Assembly (NCBI GenBank): GCA_938023085.1
Contig: CALHDP010000043.1
Span: 1-48,458, forward strand
Length of the DNA: 48,458 nucleotides
Direction: 5' to 3'
Origin: an uncultured Collinsella sp.
GTDB lineage: Bacteria; Actinomycetota; Coriobacteriia; Coriobacteriales; Coriobacteriaceae
Part shown: positions 15,841 to 23,426 of the stretch, in pieces
Position numbering within the stretch: position 1 is the first letter of the stretch
How the letters are laid out: every line of letters begins with the position of its first letter
Program-made: the position numbers and the translations under genes
Notes under the pieces: model-generated
Databases searched by the model: none
What the model was told of the DNA's origin: nothing
What the model saw: the letters and a program-made list of their open reading frames with translations, nothing else

Positions 15841-17001
15841 ATGGAGATCACCAAGGATATCCGCTACATCGGTGTCGACGATCACGACATTGACCTGTTC
15901 GAGGGCCAGTACGATGTGTCCGAGAACGGTATGGCATACAACAGCTACGTTATCTTGGGCGAAAAGATCGCTGTCGCCGATTCAGTCGATGGCGGTTTTG
16001 TTGACGAGTGGCTCGGCAACCTCGAGGCCGTGCTCGATGGACGTACGCCCGACTACCTGGTCGTCCATCACATGGAGCCCGATCACTCTGCTGGCATCGC
16101 CGCCTTTATGGAGCGCTATCCCCAGGCACAGATTGTGGCCAGCATGGGCGCCTTTCGCATGATGGTCAACTACTTTGGCACCGACTACCCCGAGCGCAAG
16201 ATGGTCGTCAAAGAGGGCGACGTGCTCGATCTGGGCGGTCACAGCCTAACGTTTGTCGGCGCTCCCAACGTTCACTGGCCCGAGGTGATCTTCTCCTACG
16301 AGTCTACCGACAAGGTGCTCTTTAGTGCCGACGGCTTTGGCAAGTTCGGCGCCAACGACATCAAGGACCCGGAAGGCTGGGCTTGCGAAGCGCGCCGCTA
16401 CTACTTTGGCATCGTCGGCAAGTTCGGCAAGTTCGTGCAGACCGTGCTCAAGAAGGCCGCCGATCTGGATATCCAAATCATCTGTCCGCTCCACGGCCCC
16501 GTACTGACCGAGAACCTGGGCTATTACCTCGACACCTATAACACCTGGTCGAGCTATCAGCCCGAGGACGAGGGCATCACGATTGCCTATGCGAGCGTGT
16601 ACGGCCATCTGAAGGCCGCCGTTGAGGAGCTTGCATCTGCGCTCGAGGCCCGCGGCCAGAAGGTTTCCGTCTTTGACTTGGCTCGCGACGACATGGCCGA
16701 GGCCGTTGAGGATGCGTTCCGCTATGACCGTCTGGTGCTCGCCTCCATCACCTATCAGGGCGAGATCTTCCCGTTCATGAGCACCTTTATCCACACGCTT
16801 GCCGAGCACGCCTATCAGAACCGTACGGTGGCGCTCGTTGAGGCCGGCTCCTGGGCGCCCACCGCTGCCAAGGTTATGACCAAGGAGCTCGAGGGCATGA
16901 AGGACATCACCCTGGCGCAGAACAAGGTGACCGTCCTGGGTTCGCTCAACGACGCCTCGCGTGCTCAGATCGAAGCCCTCGCCGACGAGCTCTCCAAGTA
17001 G
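15841..17001 (+). CDS. FprA-family A-type flavoprotein (flavodiiron protein)
   Basis: A cytoplasmic oxygen or nitric-oxide reductase of anaerobes. The 386-residue protein has an N-terminal metallo-beta-lactamase-like domain with the diiron ligands HHMEPDHSAG (H, E, D, H), DGFG and CPLHGPVL. A C-terminal flavodoxin domain with ITIAYASVYGHLKAA binds FMN. No rubredoxin domain is fused. The ATG at 15841 has AGGAGG nine bases upstream; an in-frame start 42 bases earlier lacks one and is rejected. It is a single-gene unit ended by the symmetric terminator at 17024. Oxygen or NO detoxification fits a strict anaerobe that also carries oxygen-sensitive PFL. Confidence 0.92.
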   Translation: MEITKDIRYIGVDDHDIDLFEGQYDVSENGMAYNSYVILGEKIAVADSVDGGFVDEWLGNLEAVLDGRTPDYLVVHHMEPDHSAGIAAFMERYPQAQIVASMGAFRMMVNYFGTDYPERKMVVKEGDVLDLGGHSLTFVGAPNVHWPEVIFSYESTDKVLFSADGFGKFGANDIKDPEGWACEARRYYFGIVGKFGKFVQTVLKKAADLDIQIICPLHGPVLTENLGYYLDTYNTWSSYQPEDEGITIAYASVYGHLKAAVEELASALEARGQKVSVFDLARDDMAEAVEDAFRYDRLVLASITYQGEIFPFMSTFIHTLAEHAYQNRTVALVEAGSWAPTAAKVMTKELEGMKDITLAQNKVTVLGSLNDASRAQIEALADELSK

Positions 17002-17023
17002 TAACACACTCGCTTCTGCCGCC

Positions 17024-17064
17024 AAAACCACCACAAAGGTGCCTGTCCCCTTTGTGGTGGTTTT
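17024..17064. terminator. Bidirectional terminator between fprA-type gene and deoR-type gene
   Basis: AAAACCACCACAAA pairs perfectly with TTTGTGGTGGTTTT around a 13-base loop. T-runs are present on both strands, which suits the two convergent genes. Confidence 0.8.
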
Positions 17065-17069
17065 TGGTT

Positions 17070-17873
17070 TTAGGCGGTGGCGATGATGAGGGCCGGACGA
17101 GTGTCGTCGGCGATCTCGGCGATTGAGGTGGCGACGGCGCCGTCGGCGTCACGGTCCATCACGATGGTGTCGACATCGGTAAGTTCGGCGAAGCGGTACA
17201 TGCCGCGTCCGTTGACCTTGCTCGCGTCCATCAGGGCGACGCTTTGGCGGGCGGCGGCAATCATCGCCGTTTTGGTCTCGGCCATCTGCGGGAAGTCGGT
17301 GGTAAAGCCGCAGCCGGGAACAAAAGCGCCAGGGCACATGACAGCAAGGTCGGCGTGGACCATTTGGAGCGCCTGCATAGTGAGCGGTCCGTACAAATAA
17401 CGATGGCCTTTGCGCAGCGCGCCTCCCAACATGACGACATCGACCGAGGGCATGCTCTCGTCGATATAATCGGCAATGGTAATGTCTGCCGTGATGACGG
17501 TGATGCCGTCGCGTTGGTCGAGCAGGCGGACAAATTCGAGTGCGGTGGTGCCCGAGTCAACGAGCAAGGTATCGCCGTCGCTGACGAGTTCAATGGCGCT
17601 TTGCGCGATGGCCTGCTTGGCGGCAACGTTGACGTTGATACGGCGATCCTGCGTGGAGACGGTCAGGCGTTTGTGGAGCGATACGGCCCCGCCATGCGTG
17701 CGGCGCAGCTTGCCTGCTTCGGCGAGTGCGTCCAGGTCGGCGCGGGCGGTGACGGAGGACACGCCAAAGGTCTGGGCGATTTCTGCTACCTGCACCGAGG
17801 CGTTATGCTCAAGCATCTCCATGATGGCGGCACGACGCTCATCGGCGAAGGCTCGGGTTGTTACATGGGCCAT
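17070..17873 (-). CDS. DeoR/GlpR-family transcriptional regulator
   Basis: A 267-residue sugar-phosphate-responsive repressor. The N-terminal DeoR helix-turn-helix is VAEIAQTFGVSSVTARADLDAL, followed by the invariant RRTHGGAV. The C-terminal domain is the DeoRC sensor, with LLVDSGTTALEFVRLL and VMLGGALRKGHRYLYGP. The ATG at 17873 has GGAG nearby and starts close to the helix-turn-helix as usual; a start 48 bases upstream has no ribosome site. It is divergent from the GatY-like aldolase at 18209, so control of that aldolase is likely. In Gram-positive lac operons the regulator LacR is also of this family and senses tagatose 6-phosphate, which makes a link to lacABC plausible but unproven. Confidence 0.88.
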   Translation of the reverse strand: MAHVTTRAFADERRAAIMEMLEHNASVQVAEIAQTFGVSSVTARADLDALAEAGKLRRTHGGAVSLHKRLTVSTQDRRINVNVAAKQAIAQSAIELVSDGDTLLVDSGTTALEFVRLLDQRDGITVITADITIADYIDESMPSVDVVMLGGALRKGHRYLYGPLTMQALQMVHADLAVMCPGAFVPGCGFTTDFPQMAETKTAMIAAARQSVALMDASKVNGRGMYRFAELTDVDTIVMDRDADGAVATSIAEIADDTRPALIIATA

Positions 17874-18208
17874 AGCTGCTCCATCCTCAACTGAAATTTG
17901 CAGGAATTGTGTTGAGTCCATTTTCGTTCATTTTCTTTTTGAGTAAGAAAACACCTTTCGATTACTTATCTTTTCTATAAAAGAAAGATGATTCGCTTGA
18001 AAACTGCACTGTCGTATAGAGGGATCCGGCGCGAATCCCTTCCGTTTGCTTTTCAAAAACGAGTGTCTTGACCTGTGTGCCGGTGATATCTCATACGTGC
18101 GACGCCGTCGATTTTCATACAATGGGCGCAGCAAAACGCAAGGTAAAACGCCTTGTGAACAACTACGCCCGATGTCCAGATGCGGGCGAGGGAGAGGAGC
18201 AAACGCTC
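17874..18208. promoter_or_regulatory. Divergent intergenic region between DeoR-type gene and aldolase
   Basis: This 335-base gap has no gene. Its left part (about 17915-18000) is AT-rich with repeated TTTC/GAAA words, including an imperfect palindrome ATCTTTTCTATAAAAGAAAGAT at 17968-17989. Repeated TTTC words are common in operators of the GlpR/AgaR branch of DeoR regulators. An in-frame extension of the aldolase through 18068 is not supported by any ribosome site. Confidence 0.4.
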
Positions 18209-19066
18209 ATGGCACTTGTTACCACCGAAAAGATGCTCAAGGACGCTCAGGCCGGCCACTACGCTGTTGGCGCTTTCAACGTCGAGAACCTCGAGTTTGT
18301 TATGGCCGTTCTGGCCGCTGCCGAGGAGACCAAGTCCCCCGTCATCATGCAGACCACCCCGGGCACCATCAAGACCGCTGGTCTGGACTACTTCTACGGC
18401 ATGGTCAAGGCTGCCGCCGAGCGCGCTTCCGTGCCCGTCGCTCTGCACCTCGATCACGGCGATGGCTATGACCGCTGCATGCAGGCTTTCCGCACGGGCT
18501 ACACCTCTGTCATGATCGACGGTTCGCACGAGTCCTTCGAGGACAACATCGCCCTGACCAAGTCCGTCGCCGACGCTGGCCGCGCCATGGGCGTGCCCGT
18601 CGAGGCCGAGCTTGGCAAGGTTGGCGGCAAGGAGGATGACGGTCCCGCGGTTGAGGGCGAGAGCCCCTACACCGATCCCGCCGAGGCCAAGGAGTTCGTC
18701 GAGCGCACCGGCTGCACGTCCCTCGCTATTGGCGTTGGCACCAGCCACGGCGTGTACACGAGCGATCCGCACATCGAGCAGTCCGTGGTCAAGGCCATCC
18801 GCGACGCCGTTGACGTGCCGCTGGTCCTTCACGGCACCTCCGGTGTGCCCGATGAGCAAGTTGCCGAGGCTGTGAAGAACGGCATCTGCAAGGTCAACTA
18901 CGCCACCGAGCTGCGTCAGGCCTACACCAAGGGCTTCATGGCCTACATGGCCGAGAACCCTGCCTGCTTCGACCCCAAGAAGCCGGCCAAGGAGGGCATG
19001 CGCGAGATCACCGAGCTGGTTAAGATCCGCATGACCAACCTTAACTCTGTGGGCAAAGCAGAGTAA
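18209..19066 (+). CDS. Class II fructose/tagatose-bisphosphate aldolase (GatY/FbaA family)
   Basis: It cleaves a ketose 1,6-bisphosphate to dihydroxyacetone phosphate and glyceraldehyde 3-phosphate, using zinc. The 285-residue protein has the zinc and active-site motif ALHLDHGDGYD, VMIDGSHESF, EAELGKVGGKEDD, the zinc histidines in GVGTSHGVY and LVLHGTSGV, and the NYATELR segment. The lengths and the YTDPAEAKEFVERTG region resemble GatY/KbaY tagatose-bisphosphate aldolases as much as FbaA. Substrate is not decided by sequence. There is no lacD (class I aldolase) in the window, so this enzyme is the best candidate for the last step after LacC. It is divergent from the DeoR-type regulator and ends at a very long palindrome. 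GGAGAGGAG precedes the ATG. Confidence 0.9.
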   Translation: MALVTTEKMLKDAQAGHYAVGAFNVENLEFVMAVLAAAEETKSPVIMQTTPGTIKTAGLDYFYGMVKAAAERASVPVALHLDHGDGYDRCMQAFRTGYTSVMIDGSHESFEDNIALTKSVADAGRAMGVPVEAELGKVGGKEDDGPAVEGESPYTDPAEAKEFVERTGCTSLAIGVGTSHGVYTSDPHIEQSVVKAIRDAVDVPLVLHGTSGVPDEQVAEAVKNGICKVNYATELRQAYTKGFMAYMAENPACFDPKKPAKEGMREITELVKIRMTNLNSVGKAE

Positions 19067-19090
19067 CAGCAAGGGTACTCTGATCCCACC

Positions 19091-19243
19091 GGACGGCTTG
19101 GGCGGGTCCCCGTACTTAGTTTCCAAAACGTCCTCGCGCATGAAGGCCCCCGTTGCCTCGCTTCTACGAAGCGTTGGCAACGGGGGCCTTCGCGCTGCGG
19201 AATGATTTTGGAAACTAAGTACGGGGACCCGCCCAAGCCGTCC
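19091..19243. repeat. Long extragenic palindrome, copy 1 (153 bases)
   Basis: Perfect 38-base arms (19091-19128 and 19206-19243) enclose a second perfect stem of 16 bases (19142-19157 and 19176-19191) and a 6-base apical stem (CGCTTC with GAAGCG). Between outer and inner stems lie CGTCCTCGCGCAT and GCGCTGCGGAATGA. The sequences TTTCCAAAACGTCCTCG and CTGCGGAA are shared with copy 2 at 37134-37263, while the stems differ. It follows the aldolase gene and may act as a terminator, but it is far longer than needed for that. Confidence 0.85.
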
Positions 19244-19250
19244 TGCTCGA

Positions 19251-19377
19251 TCGCCCTTGTGGCGTTAGTGTCGGAAAAATAAGACGTTGCTTTTTGCCCC
19301 CTGCGGAAAGATTGGGGAACTAAGCCCTCGTCCCTCCCAAGTTGACCTTCTCGAGGTCGTCGCCCTTGTGGCGTTAG
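19251..19377 (+). repeat. Direct repeat and half-copy of the long palindrome
   Basis: TCGCCCTTGTGGCGTTAG occurs exactly at 19251-19268 and 19360-19377. The bases before the second copy, from CTGCGGAAAGATTGGGGAACTAAG at about 19301, match the right arm of the palindrome at 19191-19243 in degenerate form. The right half of the element and its flank appear to have been duplicated. Confidence 0.6.
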
Positions 19378-19401
19378 GACTGCGAATTTGGGATGGGAGG
19401 G

Positions 19402-20025
19402 TTACTTGGTTGTTAGGGTTAACAGGTCGTTGGGGGTTTTGAGGTTGTAGGTGGCGTTTGGGATATCTTGGTGTGATCCCCATGCTGCTCGGGCAAAACT
19501 GACCCCTGCCGAAGTTGCGCATTGTTCGTCGTAGACGGTGTCGCCAACGTAGACGACGTTGCCAGGATTCGCGCCCGTACGCCGGAGATATTCGAGCATG
19601 GGTGCGGGTGCGGGTTTATGTTCGGTTGTGTCTTCGACAAGGATGATGTGCTCAAAATACTTATCGAAACCAAGGGGTGCAATTTCTTTTGCGTATTCGT
19701 CGCGCGCACGTGAGGAGACGATGCCAAGTTTGCAGCCGCTATCGGCGAGTGTTGCGATGACTTCAAGCAAACCTGGAAACACGCTGATGGTGCTTTTAAA
19801 GCTGGCGGCAACTTGGCACCAGCGATCCAACGTTGCCTGCGAGTAGATTCCAAGTTTCTCAAGGGCATCCTTGCCGGGTATGCCGAGGGCAAATTCAAGC
19901 TCGTGTCGGGGGAGCGTTTTGCCGGTCTCTTCTTGGACAATCTGGACAAGCGATGATAGAACGCTTTCTTCTGTATCTGCCAATGTCCCATCAACGTCAA
20001 ATACGATATGGTCGAATTGTTTCAT
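19402..20025 (-). CDS. HAD-superfamily hydrolase (subfamily IA, phosphoglycolate phosphatase-like)
   Basis: A 207-residue cytoplasmic phosphatase. Motif I is FDVDGTLADT (nucleophile D10, acid D12). Motif II is in LGIVSSRARDEY, motif III is the lysine of HKPAPAPMLEYL, and motif IV is VYVGDTVYDEQCA. The small helical cap after motif I places it in the Gph/beta-phosphoglucomutase group. The substrate cannot be told. AGGAAGGA lies 5-6 bases before the ATG; a much longer upstream frame is rejected. It lies 59 bases downstream of the AraC regulator on the same strand, so the two may form an operon. It has somewhat more A+T than its neighbours. Confidence 0.87.
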   Translation of the reverse strand: MKQFDHIVFDVDGTLADTEESVLSSLVQIVQEETGKTLPRHELEFALGIPGKDALEKLGIYSQATLDRWCQVAASFKSTISVFPGLLEVIATLADSGCKLGIVSSRARDEYAKEIAPLGFDKYFEHIILVEDTTEHKPAPAPMLEYLRRTGANPGNVVYVGDTVYDEQCATSAGVSFARAAWGSHQDIPNATYNLKTPNDLLTLTTK

Positions 20026-20084
20026 GGCATTCCTTCCTCTAATCTGTCTGATAGTGTGGGACAGGCGAGGTGGAAGCGCTAGCG

Positions 20085-21017
20085 TTATTTCTGTCCTGTA
20101 GTATCGAAATTCTGCCTCATGGCTCGATATTGAGAAGGGGTGCAGCCCATTTGTTCCTTGAATACCTGCCCAAGGTGGCTCGCCGTTGCAAAGCCGCATT
20201 GGTGAGCGATCGTCTGTACCGTTCGCGTGGTGTGCGTCAAGAGCGTGCAGGCGCGGGTGATGCGGTATGCGCGTAGATACGCGGCCGGGGTTGTTCCCGC
20301 GCAAGCTTTGATAGTTCGATAACAATCTCTTTCGCTGATGCCGACAGCGGACGCAATTTGGGGAACATCTATGCTGTCTGCATAGTGTGCGCGGATATAG
20401 GCAAGAATTTCCTTAAACCGATTTTCACGGCTGGTCATCAAAGAACTATTGTCCAAAGCGAATTGTGGTTCAGCTTTGGCATAGATCTGAACCCAGAGTT
20501 CTGACAGGCTATTTCGAAGCGCCATCTCGTTCTGCGGCCGTTGAAGGTCGTGGTTAAAGGAGCTCTTCAGCAAATCGATAAAGGGCATATCGTCGGGGTT
20601 GGCAGGCGACCATTTGAGCATATCGACGCCTTGACATTGCAGTAAAGGATCGATGTAGCGCTTTTGAAGGCGTCCCGCAGGATCGCTGAGCATTGACGGC
20701 TGAAAGATGTGCAACAGCTGAATTGCCGGCGCCGAATTGGATGATTGCAGGGTGCTGTGCAAAACGCCGCCGTTGATAAAACCGGCGGACCCTTCCTCAA
20801 AGCGCATGTGCTCATGAGCCGCACGCGTGCGATAGTCAATTGCTCCCTGCTCCATGTAGAAAAGCTCGACTTCGGAATGCCAATGCCAGGGGACGGAATT
20901 GCCCGGATAGCGAGCGAATTCTGCGCGTTCGGCAATATAGGGCCAGTCTTCGGCGGTCTCGGGAAACGCTTCCTCGCGTCCTCCGCGGTGCAATTCTATG
21001 TGATCCATGTTTCGCAT
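20085..21017 (-). CDS. AraC-family transcriptional regulator with cupin sensor
   Basis: A 310-residue regulator. The N-terminal half is a cupin-like sugar-binding domain, recognisable from PWHWHSEVELFYMEQG and INGGVLHS. The C-terminal half has two AraC helix-turn-helix units: DVPQIASAVGISERDCYRTIKACAGTTPAAYLRAYRI is split here as the first, and TVQTIAHQCGFATASHLGQVFKEQMG as the second. The ligand and targets are unknown; the adjacent HAD phosphatase is a possible target or partner. No ribosome site precedes the ATG at 21017, and a TATACT box ends only six bases upstream. This suggests either a leaderless message or a start at the in-frame ATG at 21008. Confidence 0.87.
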   Translation of the reverse strand: MRNMDHIELHRGGREEAFPETAEDWPYIAERAEFARYPGNSVPWHWHSEVELFYMEQGAIDYRTRAAHEHMRFEEGSAGFINGGVLHSTLQSSNSAPAIQLLHIFQPSMLSDPAGRLQKRYIDPLLQCQGVDMLKWSPANPDDMPFIDLLKSSFNHDLQRPQNEMALRNSLSELWVQIYAKAEPQFALDNSSLMTSRENRFKEILAYIRAHYADSIDVPQIASAVGISERDCYRTIKACAGTTPAAYLRAYRITRACTLLTHTTRTVQTIAHQCGFATASHLGQVFKEQMGCTPSQYRAMRQNFDTTGQK

Positions 21018-21042
21018 GGCATCAGTATAAAGCGCGATGGGC

Positions 21043-21252
21043 TTAGATTGCCCTTGCCTGTTCGGGGAACGCCTTGTCTAGGGATGCTTGGAGCTTTTCG
21101 AACGATGCTCGCAAGTTGAGGCTCTGATTGGTTGAGCGTTTGGCTTTTGTGGTGGGGGAGTCGAGGAGACCGTCTCTCTGTGTCGGGGGGAAGGAGAAAA
21201 GATTTGCATGTTTTAGGGATGGCTGCTGTGCTGCGTCATTGGAAGAATGCAT
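21043..21252 (-). CDS. Small hypothetical protein (69 residues)
   Basis: I do not recognise this protein. It is polar, rich in Ser, Lys and Gln, with a C-terminal amphipathic helix (SFEKLQASLDKAF). It has no membrane segment. The ATG is preceded by GAGGAGG ten bases upstream, a strong though slightly distant ribosome site, and it ends 25 bases before the AraC gene on the same strand. Those two points are the only support. The ribosome site overlaps the end of another open stretch that follows the vsr stop codon, so this may be a remnant region instead. Confidence 0.35.
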   Translation of the reverse strand: MHSSNDAAQQPSLKHANLFSFPPTQRDGLLDSPTTKAKRSTNQSLNLRASFEKLQASLDKAFPEQARAI

Positions 21253-21505
21253 GCTTATGCGGCCTCCTCGATATCCACCAAAAGGTTGCGCACGGGGTGT
21301 GCTGCTAGGTCCCGTGCGTTGGCAGTATTATGCCGCGCCCGTTGCAAAGAAGCGCTAAAGAAAGGCTTAATGAGGTTTGCAATTACGATGAAACCGCAGG
21401 TCAGAGCTATCGAGTAACACCTTTGAAAGGTTTTGAGCTTAAGGGCTTTCTAAGGTTTGTGACGCGGATGTGGCTCGTCTGTGCGGGACCTGTGAATGAC
21501 TCGTT
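21253..21505. other. Gene-poor gap with an open stretch after the NUDIX-Vsr stop codon
   Basis: No gene with a start codon is seen. On the minus strand, directly after the NUDIX-Vsr TAA and in the same frame, 83 codons stay open, with a hydrophobic run (TSIALTCGFIVIANLI) and a polar end (RDLAAHPVRNLLVDIEEAA). It has no ATG, GTG or TTG start near its beginning and may be the remains of a small membrane protein. Confidence 0.4.
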
Positions 21506-22492
21506 TTAGCGCTGCGGGGTCGCGGCGCGAACTTGCTCGATGACCTTTTCCATCGTGGCGTCGATGCGGTCCTTTTTGAGTTCGCATTCCCAGATGGTTA
21601 TGGGCGTCCAACCCATCTCGGTGAGTGCTGCCACGGCGGCGCGGTCGCGCTCGACGTTGCGGCGGAACTTTGCTTCCCAAAACTCGACATTGCGTTTGGG
21701 CTGGCTGGGATTGCATTTGGGGCAACGGTGCCAAAAGCAGCCGTTGACGAAGATGGCGATCTTGCGCCCGGGGAAAGCGATGTCGGGCTTGCCGGGGACT
21801 TTCCATTCCAGGCGATAGCCGGTGAGGCCGGCGGCGCGCAGGCGCTGGCGAACGAGCAGCTCGGGTTTGGTGTTGGCTCGTTTGTTGCCCTTCATGGACT
21901 TTTTGATGGCGGCACGGCGGCGCACCAATTCGCGCTCGTCGGCGGAGAGATCCGAGGTGTCGATGCCGTCGAGCAGGCCGGGCTTGGGACGCTTTTTGCT
22001 GCGACGTTTGTTTTTGCGCTTGGGTTTTGCGGCGGGCTCGTCGGCCGAGGCGGGGTCGCCGTCGCCGCTGGCGCTGGCCTCAAGCCGGTCTTCCTTCAGC
22101 TCAATTAACGCATCGATCAGCCCCTTGTCGGCGGGCATCCACTCTACTGTTGCCAGTGAGGTGCGTGGAATCCAGCGGATGTCGAGCTGGCGGTCGTGTT
22201 TCTGCGGCTCGCCGGACTCATTGGTCAGCGAGCAGTAATAGCACTCCATGGAGAGGTGGAATTCGGGGTAGTCGTACTCAACGGTATAGAAATCGCGCAG
22301 GTTGGTGACCTTCACCTGCAGCTCTTCCATAAGTTCGCGGCGCACGGCGTCTTCGGGCGTCTCGCCACGCATGAGCTTGCCGCCCGGGAACTCCCAAAGT
22401 CCCTGCATGTCGCCGTAGCCGCGCTGCACGGCAAGCAGCTCGTCAGATCCTTCCTTGCGAATGATCCCAGCGGCAACATGAACAGTCTTCAA
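21506..22492 (-). CDS. NUDIX hydrolase fused to a Vsr mismatch endonuclease
   Basis: A 328-residue fusion of two DNA-maintenance domains. Residues about 1-135 form a MutT-like NUDIX hydrolase with the box GGKLMRGETPEDAVRRELMEEL (about 37-58), expected to clean damaged nucleoside triphosphates. A charged linker rich in Lys and Arg follows (about 140-170). Residues about 185-328 form a Vsr very-short-patch repair endonuclease, with NTKPELLVRQRLRAAG, the catalytic aspartate in KPDIAFPGRK, FVNGCFWHRCPKC, and WEAKFRRNVERDR, then WECELKKD. Vsr nicks T:G mismatches left by 5-methylcytosine deamination. No Dcm-type methyltransferase is adjacent. The start chosen is TTG at 22492, with AGAGGA six bases upstream and MKTVHVAAGII as in MutT proteins. 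It is divergent from the ABC transporter at 22641. Confidence 0.88.
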   Translation of the reverse strand: MKTVHVAAGIIRKEGSDELLAVQRGYGDMQGLWEFPGGKLMRGETPEDAVRRELMEELQVKVTNLRDFYTVEYDYPEFHLSMECYYCSLTNESGEPQKHDRQLDIRWIPRTSLATVEWMPADKGLIDALIELKEDRLEASASGDGDPASADEPAAKPKRKNKRRSKKRPKPGLLDGIDTSDLSADERELVRRRAAIKKSMKGNKRANTKPELLVRQRLRAAGLTGYRLEWKVPGKPDIAFPGRKIAIFVNGCFWHRCPKCNPSQPKRNVEFWEAKFRRNVERDRAAVAALTEMGWTPITIWECELKKDRIDATMEKVIEQVRAATPQR

Positions 22493-22640
22493 CAGGAGTC
22501 CTCTCTCAACATCAACACGTGACAGGGTAGCTACCCGTACCTTACACAACGGTAAGGCAAGCGTAAGCCATATCGATGGTAGCTGACTCGTCTTCTTGCG
22601 ACTATAGATGCCGTAGACTAATCGCAAGAAAGGACTCGGT

Positions 22641-23426
22641 ATGCAAACCACGCACATGGCGACCCCGGTACTGGAGGTCGCGCATCTCGAAAAGGTATAT
22701 GGAGCGCTGGGCAACGTGACCCGTGCGCTCAACGACGTCAGCTTTACCGTCAACCGCGGCGAATTCGTCGGTATCATGGGTGCTTCGGGCTCGGGCAAGT
22801 CGACGTTGCTCAACTGCGTGTCGACCATCGATAGCGCCACGAGCGGCACCATCCGCATCAACGGGCAGGACGTAACACGCATGAAGCAGGCTAAGCTTTC
22901 GCAGTTCCGCCGCGAGGAGCTCGGCTTTATCTTCCAGGATTCCAACCTGCTCGATACGCTCACGGCGCGCGAGAACATCGCCCTGCCGCTCACCATTGCC
23001 CGCACAAACTCGGCAGAGATCTCGACCCGCGTGCAGGATGTGGCAGCGCGCCTCTCCATCAGTCAGGTGCTCGACAAGTATCCCTACCAGATGTCCGGCG
23101 GTCAGCAGCAGCGCGTTGCCGCGGCTCGCGCGCTCGTCACCGACCCCACCATGATTATGGCCGACGAGCCCACCGGCGCCCTCGATTCCAAGAGCGCCCG
23201 CCTGCTGCTCGAGAGCCTGGAGGCCCTCAATCGCCGCCTGCGCGCCACGGTGCTCATGGTCACGCACGACAGCTTTGCCGCTAGCTACACGAGCCGTGTG
23301 CTGTTTATTCGCGACGGCAAGATCTTCACCGAGCTGCGCCGCGGCGACACCGACCGCCGAGAGTTCTTCGACCGCATTATGGAGGTCGTTGCCATGATGG
23401 GCGGTGAGGGCTCCGATGCTCTGTAA
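22641..23426 (+). CDS. ABC transporter ATP-binding protein (BceA/MacB-like)
   Basis: The cytoplasmic ATPase of a peptide-antibiotic-type ABC system. The 261-residue protein has Walker A GASGSGKST (47-55), the Q-loop in LGFIFQDSNLLD, signature MSGGQQQR, Walker B MIMADEPTGALD and the H-loop VMVTHD. The FQDSNLLDTLTARENIALPL region is characteristic of the BceA group. AAAGGA precedes the ATG. The gene overlaps the permease gene by 11 bases, so the two are translated together. BceAB systems usually sit beside a BceRS two-component system, which is not present here. Confidence 0.92.
   Translation: MQTTHMATPVLEVAHLEKVYGALGNVTRALNDVSFTVNRGEFVGIMGASGSGKSTLLNCVSTIDSATSGTIRINGQDVTRMKQAKLSQFRREELGFIFQDSNLLDTLTARENIALPLTIARTNSAEISTRVQDVAARLSISQVLDKYPYQMSGGQQQRVAAARALVTDPTMIMADEPTGALDSKSARLLLESLEALNRRLRATVLMVTHDSFAASYTSRVLFIRDGKIFTELRRGDTDRREFFDRIMEVVAMMGGEGSDAL

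Noticed and set aside
18068..18208. Longer N-terminus for the class II aldolase
   Set aside because: The family starts at MALVTTEKMLKDAQ, which has GGAGAGGAG upstream. The 47 extra residues lie in the promoter region.
22493..23059. Upstream extension of the NUDIX-Vsr frame to an ATG at 23059
   Set aside because: The extension is antisense to the ABC ATPase gene. The TTG at 22492 has a proper ribosome site and gives a normal MutT N-terminus.
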